Shown here piece by piece: positions 44,442 to 52,101 of a stretch of 64,000 nucleotides of DNA (position 1 is the stretch's first letter; every line of letters begins with the position of its first letter). The stretch covers positions 3,782,001 through 3,846,000 of the forward strand of contig NZ_JBHSWE010000001.1 in NCBI RefSeq assembly GCF_042661465.1, in the 5' to 3' direction. The position numbers and the translations under genes are program-made. This DNA comes from Marinobacterium_A aestuariivivens (GTDB lineage Bacteria > Pseudomonadota > Gammaproteobacteria > Pseudomonadales > Balneatricaceae). Below the pieces are notes generated by a model, which saw only the letters and a list, made by a program, of their open reading frames with translations, made no database searches and was not told the DNA's origin.

Positions 44442-45596
44442 ATGGATTTCGCTTTTACCGATGAACAGGAGATGATCCGCGAGTCCGCGCACGCCTTTCT
44501 GGCCGACGTCTCGACGTCGGCGGCCGTGCGCGCGGCGATGGCGACGGAGCGCGGCTACGACGAGGCCCTCTGGGGCCGCATCTGCAACGAGCTCTGCTGG
44601 CAGGCGATCCATATTCCGGAGGCGTACGGCGGTCTGGGGCTGGGCTTCGTCGAGCTTGCGATCCTGCTGGAGCAGATGGGGCAGCGGCTGCTGTGCTCGC
44701 CCTTCCTCTCCACCGTGGGACTGGCGACGAATGCGCTGCTGCTGGCCGGCAGCGAGGCGCAGAAGCGCCACTGGCTCGGGCAGATCGCCGAGGGCCGTCT
44801 GACCGCGACCCTGGCCTGGACGGGCGCGGGCGGGGGCTACGAGGCGGCCTCGGTTGCCGCCGAGGCGCGCCTCGTGGGCGGCGAGTACGTGCTCTCGGGC
44901 ACCCTGCGCCATGTGCCGGACGGTCATACAGCGGACCTGCTGATCGTCGCGGCGCGCACGCCGGGCAGCGAGGGCGAGTCGGGCATCAGCCTGTTCGCCG
45001 TTCCGGCCGACACCGTCGGCGTCGAGCGATGCTGGCTGCCGACGATGGACCAGACCCGCCGGCAGGCCGAGATTTGTCTCGACCAGGTGCGTCTCGAATG
45101 CGAAGCCTTGCTGGGCGAGGCCGGCGAGGCCGGTCCGGCGCTGACCCGGACACTGCAACTGGCGGCGGTCTGCGTCGCCGCCGAACAGCTCGGCGGCGCC
45201 CAGGCGGTGTTGGATCTGACCGTCGATTATACGAAGGAGCGCGTCCAGTTCGGCCGCCCGGTCGCCGGCTTCCAGGCGATCAAGCACCGCGCCGCCGACA
45301 TGATGCTGCAGGTCGAGGCGTCGCGCTCGGCGGTCTATTACGCCGCCTGCGTCGCCCAGGAGGCGCTGTTCGGCGGCGAGGCGGGCGCCGAATTGCCGCT
45401 GGCCGCCTCGCTGGCCAAAGCCTGGTGCTCCGATGCCTTCTTCCACTGCGCCTCGGAATCGATTCAGCTGCATGGCGGCGTCGGCTTCACCTGGGAATAC
45501 GACCCTCATCTCTATTTCAAGCGGGCCAGGTCCAGCGAGACCTTCCTCGGCGCCAGTGCCTGGCACCGCGAAAAGATCGCCCAGGCGATCCTGTAA
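44442..45596 (+). CDS. Acyl-CoA dehydrogenase
   Basis: Intact 384-aa acyl-CoA dehydrogenase family protein. Start FAFTDEQEMIRESAHAFL; C-terminal YTKERVQFGRPVAGFQAIKH and SIQLHGGVGFTWEYDPHLYF. It pairs with the fadE that starts 19 bases later, so the locus has two adjacent long/short dehydrogenase pairs, as in mycobacterial FadE31-33. The role is presumably in beta-oxidation of the opened C/D ring; which CoA ester is not known. The candidate operator upstream marks it as the first gene of a sub-operon. Confidence 0.8.
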   Translation: MDFAFTDEQEMIRESAHAFLADVSTSAAVRAAMATERGYDEALWGRICNELCWQAIHIPEAYGGLGLGFVELAILLEQMGQRLLCSPFLSTVGLATNALLLAGSEAQKRHWLGQIAEGRLTATLAWTGAGGGYEAASVAAEARLVGGEYVLSGTLRHVPDGHTADLLIVAARTPGSEGESGISLFAVPADTVGVERCWLPTMDQTRRQAEICLDQVRLECEALLGEAGEAGPALTRTLQLAAVCVAAEQLGGAQAVLDLTVDYTKERVQFGRPVAGFQAIKHRAADMMLQVEASRSAVYYAACVAQEALFGGEAGAELPLAASLAKAWCSDAFFHCASESIQLHGGVGFTWEYDPHLYFKRARSSETFLGASAWHREKIAQAIL

Positions 45597-45614
45597 CTGC
45601 CCCGGAGGAATAAA

Positions 45615-46797
45615 ATGAAAATCAGCTTCAGTGCCGAAGACGAGCGCTTCCGCGACGAGGTGGCCGGTTGGCTGGCCGCGAACCTGGGGGTGAATTCGAG
45701 CCGTTGCGCTTTCGCGGCGGCCCCGGCGACGAACACAGCTTCCCGCAGGCACGCAAGGCCTGGGAGCGCAAGCTGGCCGAAGGCGGCTGGACCTGTGTCG
45801 GCTGGCCCGAGGATGCCGGAGGGCGGGGCCTGTCGATCAATCAGCAGGTGATCTTCCACGAGGAGTACGCCCGCGCCGGCGGACCGGGCCGCATGGGCCA
45901 TATCGGCGAGGGGCTGGCCGGGCCGACGCTGATCGCCTTCGGCACGCCGGAACAGAAGGCGCGCTTCCTGCCGGCATCCTCGCCGGCACCGAATACTGGT
46001 GTCAGGGCTATTCGGAGCCGGGCGCGGGCTCGGATCTGGCCAACGTCAAGACCCGGGCCCAGCTCGAAGGCGGACAGTGGCGCATCAACGGCCAGAAGGT
46101 CTGGACCTCGCTGGCCCACGAGTCGGACTGGTGTTTCGTCATCGCCCGCACGGAGCCGGGCTCCGTGGGGCACAAGGGGCTTTCGTTCCTGCTGGTGCCG
46201 ATGGACCAGCCGGGTATCCAGGTGCGGCCGATCGAGCAGATCACCGCAACCTGCGAATTCAACGAGGTGTTCTTGGACGACGCCGTCACCGATGCCGACA
46301 ATATCGTCGGCCAGCCCGGCGACGGCTGGAAGATCGCCATGGCGCTGCTCGGCTTCGAGCGCGGCGTCTCGACGCTGGGCCAGCAGATGCAGTTCCAGAA
46401 CGAGCTCGACCAGATCATCGCCATCGCCCGCGACAACGGCCAGGCGCAGGACCCGGTGATGCGCCAGCGTATCGCCGACGCCTGGATCGGACTGCGCATC
46501 ATGCGCTACAACAGCCTGCGCATGCTCTCCGGACCCCAGGACGGCAGCCTGTCGAAGGCGGCGATGATCTACAAGCTGTACTGGGCCAGCTGGCACCGGG
46601 ATCTCGGCAAGCTGGCGATGGACGTGCTGGGCCCGGCGTCCGAGATCCTCGAGGGCGCGCCCTACGACCTGACGCGGCTGCAGTCGCTCTACCTCTTTAC
46701 CCGCTCCGACACCCTCTACGGCGGTACCAACGAAATCCAGCGCAACATCATTGCCGAGCGGGCGCTCGAAATGCCCCGCGAGCCACGCATCCGCTAA
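45615..46797 (+). CDS. Acyl-CoA dehydrogenase, two frameshifts
   Basis: About 394 aa after repair. Motifs: YCQGYSEPGAGSD-type CQGYSEPGAGSDLANVKT, INGQKVWTSLAHESDW, and the C-terminal YGGTNEIQRNIIAERALEM. It resembles the larger subunit of heteromeric steroid acyl-CoA dehydrogenases. Bases are missing in the G run 45686-45690 (repair gives NLGGEFEPLRFRGGPG) and at 45973-45974 (LPGILAGTEYW). Adjacent to and probably complexed with the preceding protein. Confidence 0.78.
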
Positions 46798-46809
46798 AGG
46801 ACAGAGACC

Positions 46810-47592
46810 ATGCAAGTACCCAACTACGTCGAAGGCCACGATCTGCTGGCCGGCAAATCGGTGCTGATCACCGCCGCCGCTGGCGCCGGCATCGGCTATG
46901 CCGCCGCCCGGCGCTGTGCCGAAGAGGGCTGCCGCGCGCTGATGATCAGCGATATCCACGAAGGGCGGCTCGTCGAGGCTGCCGAGCGGCTGCGCCAGGA
47001 AACCGGGCTGCAGGATATTTACACCCGGGTCTGCAACGTCACCGACGAAGAACAGGTGCAGGCGCTGGTCGAGGCGGCCGATGACCAGCTCGGCGGCGTC
47101 GATGTCCTGATCAACAACGCGGGCCTCGGCGGCTCGAAACTGCTGGTCGAGATGGGCGACGACGAATGGCACCGGGTGCTCGACGTGACCCTGACCGGCA
47201 CCTTCCGCATGACCCGGGCGATGCTGAAGAAGATGCAGCCGCGCGGCGCCGGCGTCATCGTCAACAACGCCTCGGTGCTCGGCTGGCGCGCGCAGAAGGA
47301 GCAGGCGCACTATGCCGCGGCCAAGGCCGGCGTGATGGCGCTGACCCGCTGCTCGGCGGTCGAGGCGGCCGAACATGGCGTGCGCATCAATGCCGTGAGC
47401 CCGAGCATCGCGCTGCATGACTTCCTGAAAAAATCCGCGCCGGCCGAGCTGCTGCAGCAACTGGCGTCCCGCGAGGCCTTCGGCCGCGCCGCCGAGGTCT
47501 GGGAGGTCGCCAACGTCATGGTGTTCCTGGCCAGCGATTACGCGTCCTATATGACCGGCGAAGTCCTGTCGGTTTCGTCGCAGAGGGCCTGA
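46810..47592 (+). CDS. Short-chain dehydrogenase (Rv3549c-like)
   Basis: Intact SDR of 260 aa. Cofactor loop TAAAGAGIGYAAA, acidic position in MISDIHEG, NNAGLGGSKLL, NNASVLGWRAQ and the catalytic YAAAKAGVMAL. It corresponds in size and setting to the second SDR of the mycobacterial HIP gene set. Its last 14 codons, from MTGEVLS to the stop, are repeated three more times downstream within the 125-bp array, so the true end of the gene is copy 1. Confidence 0.8.
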   Translation: MQVPNYVEGHDLLAGKSVLITAAAGAGIGYAAARRCAEEGCRALMISDIHEGRLVEAAERLRQETGLQDIYTRVCNVTDEEQVQALVEAADDQLGGVDVLINNAGLGGSKLLVEMGDDEWHRVLDVTLTGTFRMTRAMLKKMQPRGAGVIVNNASVLGWRAQKEQAHYAAAKAGVMALTRCSAVEAAEHGVRINAVSPSIALHDFLKKSAPAELLQQLASREAFGRAAEVWEVANVMVFLASDYASYMTGEVLSVSSQRA

Positions 47593-47594
47593 GC

Positions 47595-47717
47595 ATGAAG
47601 ATCAATTGCACAAGACTTTTTAGGTTGAAGGAGTGCGAAGGGCGTGAAGGCAGCGATTACTCCCTGTCCCTTGGCATGACCGGCGAAGTCCTGTCGGTTT
47701 CGTCGCAGAGGGCCTGA
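47595..47717 (+). CDS. Repeat-encoded 40-aa ORF, copy 1
   Basis: Short ORF starting MKINCTRLFRLKECEGREG and ending with the SDR tail MTGEVLSVSSQRA. Its ATG lies two bases after the SDR stop (TGA-GC-ATG), an arrangement suited to translational re-initiation. No family is recognised. It is probably a by-product of duplication; real expression is unproven. Confidence 0.35.
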   Translation: MKINCTRLFRLKECEGREGSDYSLSLGMTGEVLSVSSQRA

Positions 47718-47719
47718 GC

Positions 47720-47842
47720 ATGAAGATCAATTGCACAAGACTTTTTGGGTTGAAGGAGTGCGAAGGGCGTGAAGGCAGCGATTACTCCCTGTCCCTTGAC
47801 ATGACCGGCGAAGTCCTGTCGGTTTCGTCGCAGAGGGCCTGA
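47720..47842 (+). CDS. Repeat-encoded 40-aa ORF, copy 2
   Basis: As copy 1 but with LFGLKE instead of LFRLKE and LSLDMTGEV instead of LSLGMTGEV. Again joined to its neighbours by TGA-GC-ATG. Confidence 0.35.
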   Translation: MKINCTRLFGLKECEGREGSDYSLSLDMTGEVLSVSSQRA

Positions 47843-47844
47843 GC

Positions 47845-47967
47845 ATGAAGATCAATTGCACAAGACTTTTTGGGTTGAAGGAGTGCGAAGGGCGTGAAGG
47901 CAGCGATTACTCCCTGTCCCTTGGCATGACCGGCGAAGTCCTGTCGGTTTCGTCGCAGAGGGCCTGA
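47845..47967 (+). CDS. Repeat-encoded 40-aa ORF, copy 3
   Basis: As copy 2 in LFGLKE and as copy 1 in LSLGMTGEV. Its stop is followed, after GC, by the maoC start codon. Confidence 0.35.
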   Translation: MKINCTRLFGLKECEGREGSDYSLSLGMTGEVLSVSSQRA

Positions 47968-47969
47968 GC

Positions 47970-48454
47970 ATGACGACCGTTTTCAAGACGCCCGCAGAAC
48001 TGCAGGCCCGCGTTGGCGAGGCACTGGGCGCCAGCGACTGGGTTGCCGTCGAGCAGTCGCGCATAGACCTCTTCGCCGAGGCGACCGGCGATCACCAGTG
48101 GATCCACGTCGATCCGGAGCGCGCCAAGGACGGGCCCTTCGGCGCCTGCATTGCCCACGGCTACCTGACGCTCTCGCTGGTCAACCTTTTCCTGCCGCAG
48201 ATCCTCGAGGTGCAGGGCATCTCGATGGGCGTCAACTACGGCTGCGACAAGTTGCGCTTCCCGAGCGCCGTCAAGGCCGGCAGCCGCGTGCGTGGCCGCG
48301 GCGAGCTGGTCGCGGTGGAAGAGATCAAGGGGCGGTGCAGGCGACGGTCCGGGTCACCGTCGAGGTCGAGGGCGCCAGTCGCCCGGCCTGCGTGGTCGAT
48401 ACCATTTCCCGTTATTTCCCGGCCCCGGCCGCGCCACGTGATCTCTCGAATTAA
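47970..48454 (+). CDS. MaoC-like enoyl-CoA hydratase, one frameshift
   Basis: Hot-dog-fold dehydratase of about 161 aa after repair. The catalytic hydratase motif is DLFAEATGDHQWIHVDPERA (Asp/His pair near residues 41-46), followed by GPFGACIAHGYLTLSL. One G is missing in the run 48329-48332; repair gives EEIKGAVQATVRVTVEVEG and the end RDLSN. It hydrates an enoyl-CoA within the HIP or side-chain beta-oxidation. Its original junction with the SDR gene was TGA-GC-ATG, now separated by the repeat array. Confidence 0.8.
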
Positions 48455-48470
48455 ATAAAAGGAACGAATC

Positions 48471-49673
48471 ATGAAAGAAGCCGTTATTGTTTCCACCGCC
48501 CGCACGCCGATCGGCAAGGCGTTTCGCGGTGCCTTCAACGATACCGAAGCGCCGGCGCTAGGCGGTCACGCGGTGCGTGAAGCCGTAGCCCGCGCCGGGA
48601 TCGAGCCGGGCGAGGTCGACGATGTGCTGATCGGCGCCGCGGCCCAGCAGGGCACCCAGGCCTACAACCTCGGCCGTCTCTGCGCCATCGCCGGCGGTCT
48701 GCCGGACAGCGTCGCCGGTATGGCGATGGAACGCCAGTGCTCGTCGGGCCTGATGACCATCGCCACCGCCGCCAAGAGCATCATCTGCGACGAGCTCGAC
48801 ATCGCCGTCGCCGGCGGCCTGGAGTCTATCTCCCTGGTGCAGAACAAGCACAAGAACCAGTACCGCAATGTCTCGAAGACGGTCACCGCCATCGATCCGA
48901 CCGCCTATATTCCGATGATCGAGACCGCCGAAATCGTCGCCGAGCGTTACGGCGTCTCCCGCGAAGCCCAGGACGCCTACGCCTACCAGAGCCAGATGCG
49001 CACTGCGGCGGCGCAGCGCGCCGGGCTGTTCGAGGGCGAGATCGTGCCGATGGACAGCATCAGGGCGCTGTTCGACCGGGAAACGAAGGAAACCAGCTAC
49101 GAGCCGGTTCGCCTCATGCAGGACGAGTGCAACCGTGCCTCGACCACCCTCGAAAGCCTGGCGGCCCTGGAGCCGGTTTGGAAGGACGGCCACTGGGTCA
49201 AGCAGGGCCGCTTCATCACCGCCGGCAACGCCTCGCAGCTTTCCGACGGGGCCTCCGCCTCGGTACTGATGAGTGCGACGCTTGCCGAGCAGAAGGGCCT
49301 GCAGCCGCTCGGCATCTACCGCGGGCTCGCGGTGGCCGGTTGCGGCGCCGACGAGATGGGCATCGGTCCGGTGTTCGCGATTCCGAAGCTGCTCAAGCGC
49401 AACGGCCTGAAGATGGACGATATCGGCCTCTGGGAGATCAACGAAGCCTTCGCCTCCCAGGTGCTGTACTGCCGCGACCGGCTCGGCATTCCCGACGAGC
49501 AGCTTAACGTCAACGGCGGCGCCATCGCCATCGGCCACCCGTTCGGCATGTCCGGCGCGCGGATGGTCGGCCATGCGCTGCTCGAGGGCAAGCGCCGCGG
49601 CGTCAGGTACGTGGTGGTGAGCATGTGCATCGGCGGCGGCATGGGCGCGGCCGGCCTGTTCGAGGTCGTGTGA
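48471..49673 (+). CDS. Acetyl-CoA acetyltransferase (thiolase)
   Basis: Intact thiolase of 400 aa. Nucleophilic cysteine in ERQCSSGLMTIATAA (about residue 89), histidine in GGAIAIGHPFGMSG and second cysteine in SMCIGGGMGAAG near the end. It is distinct from FadA6 upstream and closer to general FadA-type thiolases. It ends the 14.4-kb co-directional run and could serve side-chain or C/D-ring beta-oxidation. Start preceded by AAAAGGAACGAATC. Confidence 0.8.
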   Translation: MKEAVIVSTARTPIGKAFRGAFNDTEAPALGGHAVREAVARAGIEPGEVDDVLIGAAAQQGTQAYNLGRLCAIAGGLPDSVAGMAMERQCSSGLMTIATAAKSIICDELDIAVAGGLESISLVQNKHKNQYRNVSKTVTAIDPTAYIPMIETAEIVAERYGVSREAQDAYAYQSQMRTAAAQRAGLFEGEIVPMDSIRALFDRETKETSYEPVRLMQDECNRASTTLESLAALEPVWKDGHWVKQGRFITAGNASQLSDGASASVLMSATLAEQKGLQPLGIYRGLAVAGCGADEMGIGPVFAIPKLLKRNGLKMDDIGLWEINEAFASQVLYCRDRLGIPDEQLNVNGGAIAIGHPFGMSGARMVGHALLEGKRRGVRYVVVSMCIGGGMGAAGLFEVV

Positions 49674-49727
49674 CGCCATTCCCGGGCAAGGGGGCGAGGC
49701 TCCTACGGTCGTTGTCCCCAAACCGAC

Positions 49728-49812
49728 TGTTACCCATACACACAGCGACTGCTACCCGGGCGTTCCCATCGGTAACACTTTCTACCCCCGGTGACGGTAA
49801 CAACCGGTAACA
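49728..49812 (+). promoter_or_regulatory. Repeated GGTAACA boxes, possible enhancer-binding sites
   Basis: TGTTACC at 49728 and GGTAACA at 49771, 49796 and 49806: one inverted and three direct copies, 40 to 125 bases upstream of a sigma-54-type promoter. Spacing and symmetry are those of upstream activating sequences for sigma-54 activators. The protein that binds is unknown. Confidence 0.5.
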
Positions 49813-49852
49813 CAAAATATAAAACTGTTTTAATTCAGTTTCTTACGTGTTT

Positions 49853-49869
49853 TGGCACGGTGCGTGCTT
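49853..49869 (+). promoter_or_regulatory. Sigma-54-type promoter (-24/-12)
   Basis: TGGCACGGTGCGTGCTT matches the consensus TGGCACG-N4-TTGCW with one mismatch and the exact 10-base distance between the GG and GC pairs. Transcription would begin near 49880 and run rightward, where no plus-strand gene follows. Confidence 0.6.
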
Positions 49870-49879
49870 TTATAGGAGC

Positions 49880-50075
49880 ACAATAAAAACAACAGGTTCG
49901 TAAGAACAACAACAAAGACAACGGCGCCCGAGCCCGGCAATAAAAATAACAAGCCAAGAGCCCGGACGCGCCACCGCCTCGAATAAAAATAACAACGAGG
50001 CTCGTGCTGACCGCTGATACGGTGTCACGATGGTCCCCAAACCGCGCCTGACTATAAAAATAAGACTTCAGGCCT
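49880..50075 (+). other. Leader-like stretch with recurrent ATAAAAATAACA segments
   Basis: ATAAAAACAACA (about 49883), ATAAAAATAACA (about 49940 and 49983) and ATAAAAATAAG (about 50054) recur within GC-rich arms, for example CCTCG-AATAAAAATAACAA-CGAGG, a small hairpin. Similar A-rich tracts precede ribosome sites elsewhere in this window. No ORF longer than about 15 codons is supported; an untranslated RNA or a remnant leader is possible. Confidence 0.4.
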
Positions 50076-50204
50076 GAACAGTCGACCAGCGGTCAGCTTG
50101 CTGCCTTTCTGCCCATCTTCGTAACATCCCATGTTTTTCGACACCAAGCTGCTGGCATCCGAGGCCGGCTTTCGCACGTCTGTACGATATCGAACCTAGG
50201 AAAT

Positions 50205-50389
50205 CGTAGGATGGGTGGAGCCGCAACGGTACTTCGCTATCGGTTAGCTGCGGATTCAATGCGGCGCAACCCATCAATGGCTTCCGCTTCCGCGGTACTG
50301 AATTGGCATTCCAAGATGGGCTGCACGACGCCCCAAGCCGCTTCAGGATCGGATGTCCCGTGCACAGGCGCCGTTCCGCCCATCCTACG
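50205..50389. repeat. MITE-like repeat with inverted ends
   Basis: CGTAGGATGGGTGGAGC at the left and, inverted, CCGCCCATCCTACG at the right (two to three mismatches) bound 185 bases of non-coding DNA. Similar GTAGGATGGG-ended elements are common in proteobacteria. The gap 49674-50405 is thus filled by promoter elements, A-rich leader and this repeat. Confidence 0.55.
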
Positions 50390-50405
50390 AACTTTCCAGG
50401 TGTGT

Positions 50406-51179
50406 TCAGACGAAGCGGGAAAAGTCGGGGCTGCGTTTCTCGACGAATGCCTGCAACGCTTCGGCCGCTTCCTCGCCCTGCAGGCAGGCACAGAACCGCC
50501 GCGCCTCCTCGACCAGCACTTCGTCCAGGGTTTCGGCATTGGCCGCCTTCATCATCCGCTTGGTCAGCCGCAATGCCGCGGGCGGCTGCATCGCCAGCCG
50601 GCGGGCGGCGTCCAGGGCTTCGGCAAAGGCGTCCGGCGCCCCGGTTACGGCGTTGATCAGGCCGAGCTCCCGAGCTTTTTCCGCGCCGAAGGTCTCGCCG
50701 AGCAGCAGCAGTTCTGCCGCCTGCCGCTGACCCAGGGTTCGGGGCAGCAGCAGGCTCGAGCCACCCTCCGGGCAGCAGCCGAGACTGACGAACGGCAGCT
50801 TGAAGCGGGCGCCGGCGCTGGCATAGGCCAGGTCGCAGTGCAGCAGCAGGGTGGTGCCGATGCCGACCGCATGGCCGTTGACGACGGCGATCAGCGGTTT
50901 TTCCAGCCGGTTGAGCGCCCGCAGGAAGCGGAACACCGGACTGTCTTCGTCCCGTGGAGGGTGCAGCACGAAATCCTCGAGATCGTTGCCGGCGCAGAAA
51001 CTTTCGGCATCGCCTGCGATCATTAAGACCCGCACCGCCGTGTCCCGGCTGGCCTCGTCGAGCAGCCGCGTCAGCTCGACATACATCGCTTCGGTCAGTG
51101 CATGCTTGCGGGCCGGGCGGTTGAGGCGGATCAGGAAAATACCGGCTTCGCGCCTTTCGGCCAGTACCTCGTCGTTCAT
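50406..51179 (-). CDS. Enoyl-CoA hydratase/isomerase family protein
   Basis: Crotonase-fold protein of 257 aa. AESFCAGNDLEDF provides the first oxyanion-hole element and NGHAVGIGTTLLLHCDLAYA the second; the acidic residue in LGCCPEGGSSLLLPR may be catalytic. The start is the methionine of MNDEVLAERR, with GGGAGCGACC upstream. It follows the SDR gene on the minus strand by 11 bases, so the two are an operon divergent from hsaD. The substrate is unknown. Confidence 0.8.
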   Translation of the reverse strand: MNDEVLAERREAGIFLIRLNRPARKHALTEAMYVELTRLLDEASRDTAVRVLMIAGDAESFCAGNDLEDFVLHPPRDEDSPVFRFLRALNRLEKPLIAVVNGHAVGIGTTLLLHCDLAYASAGARFKLPFVSLGCCPEGGSSLLLPRTLGQRQAAELLLLGETFGAEKARELGLINAVTGAPDAFAEALDAARRLAMQPPAALRLTKRMMKAANAETLDEVLVEEARRFCACLQGEEAAEALQAFVEKRSPDFSRFV

Positions 51180-51190
51180 GGTCGCTCCCA

Positions 51191-51960
51191 TCAGCTGTTG
51201 GCCGCATCGAGGAAGGCGGGTTTTTCGCCGCCGCCGTGCACGGTCAGACTGCTGCCGCTGACATAGCTGGCCAGCGGCGAGGCCAGGAACAGGCAGGCGT
51301 CGGCGATGTCGTCCGGCTGCGCCATCCGGTTCAGCGGAATGGTCGAGGCGACGGCGGCCACGCCTGCATCGTCGCCGTAGTGCAGCTGCGCCTGTTCGGT
51401 CAGGATCAGGCCGGCGGTGACGGCCACGACACGCACCTTCGGCGCCCATTCCACGGCCAGCGACTGGGTGAGGTTCAACAGGCCTGCCTTGGCGGCGCCG
51501 TAGGCGGCGGTACCGGGGAGGGGCGGATGGCGCTTACGCTGGCGATATTGATGATGACGCCGCCTTCGGGCTGCTGTTGCATCAGGGCATTGGCCTGCTG
51601 CGCCAGGTTCAGCGGTGCCAGCAGGTTGAGCCGGATGATCGATTCGGAGAAGCGCGGCGAGGCGGTGGCCGCTTCGGCGAAGGGCGCGCCGCCGGCGTTG
51701 TTGACCAGCACGTCGAGGCGGCCGAAGCGCTCGCGTGCCAGGCCGATCAGGCGCTGGGTCTGCTCCGGGTCGCGCACGTCCAGCGCCATAAAGAGCGCCT
51801 CTTTGCCGTTGGCCGTCGGCAGCGTCTCGGGTTCACTGCGTCCGCAGATCAGCACCTCGGCGCCGGCGGCGAGAAAGCGTTCGCTGATACCGCGTCCGGC
51901 ACCCTTGCCGCCGCCGGTGACGATCACGACCTTGCCGGAAAAATCCAGTGGTTTCTGCAT
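51191..51960 (-). CDS. Short-chain dehydrogenase/reductase, one frameshift
   Basis: SDR of about 256 aa after repair. Cofactor loop TGGGKGAGRGIS, NNAGGAPFAEA, NIASVSAIRPS. One base is missing in the G run 51515-51518 (C run on the coding strand); repair gives SPGTAAYGAAKAGLLN with the catalytic YxxxK, joining to the second half. The start is the methionine of MQKPLDF, seven bases after GGAG; a methionine four codons upstream is less likely. Divergent from hsaD with a candidate operator between. Confidence 0.78.
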
Positions 51961-52027
51961 AGAAGGCTCCATTGCTGTATCCCTAATTGCGTTGTTGCCA
52001 ACTTAGCGGGCGATGCGGCCGGGGGCG

Positions 52028-52043
52028 TCGTCCGTCCGGACGA
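52028..52043. promoter_or_regulatory. Candidate operator, site 7 of 7
   Basis: TCGTCC-GTCC-GGACGA, a perfect palindrome through its six-base arms, 59 bases before hsaD and 68 from the divergent SDR gene. Confidence 0.65.
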
Positions 52044-52101
52044 TGCAGCAGAGGGGCAGTCTTGGAAAAATGCACTCAACTCAGGACCACTGGAGCGGAA
52101 A

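Larger units (their letters stand above)
47551..47973 (+). repeat. 125-bp tandem repeat array, three full copies and a partial fourth
   Basis: Units begin with ATGACCGGCGAAGTCCTGTC at 47551, 47676, 47801 and 47926, an exact 125-base period. Only a few bases differ (TTTTTAGG versus TTTTTGGG, CTTGGC versus CTTGAC). Copy 1 starts inside the SDR coding end; copy 4 stops at GAGCATGA, where the maoC start begins. The unit therefore consists of the SDR tail plus about 80 bases of foreign-looking sequence. Confidence 0.9.

Noticed and set aside
47551..47973. CRISPR array
   Set aside because: The units are near-identical over their whole 125 bases, with no unique spacers and no cas genes.
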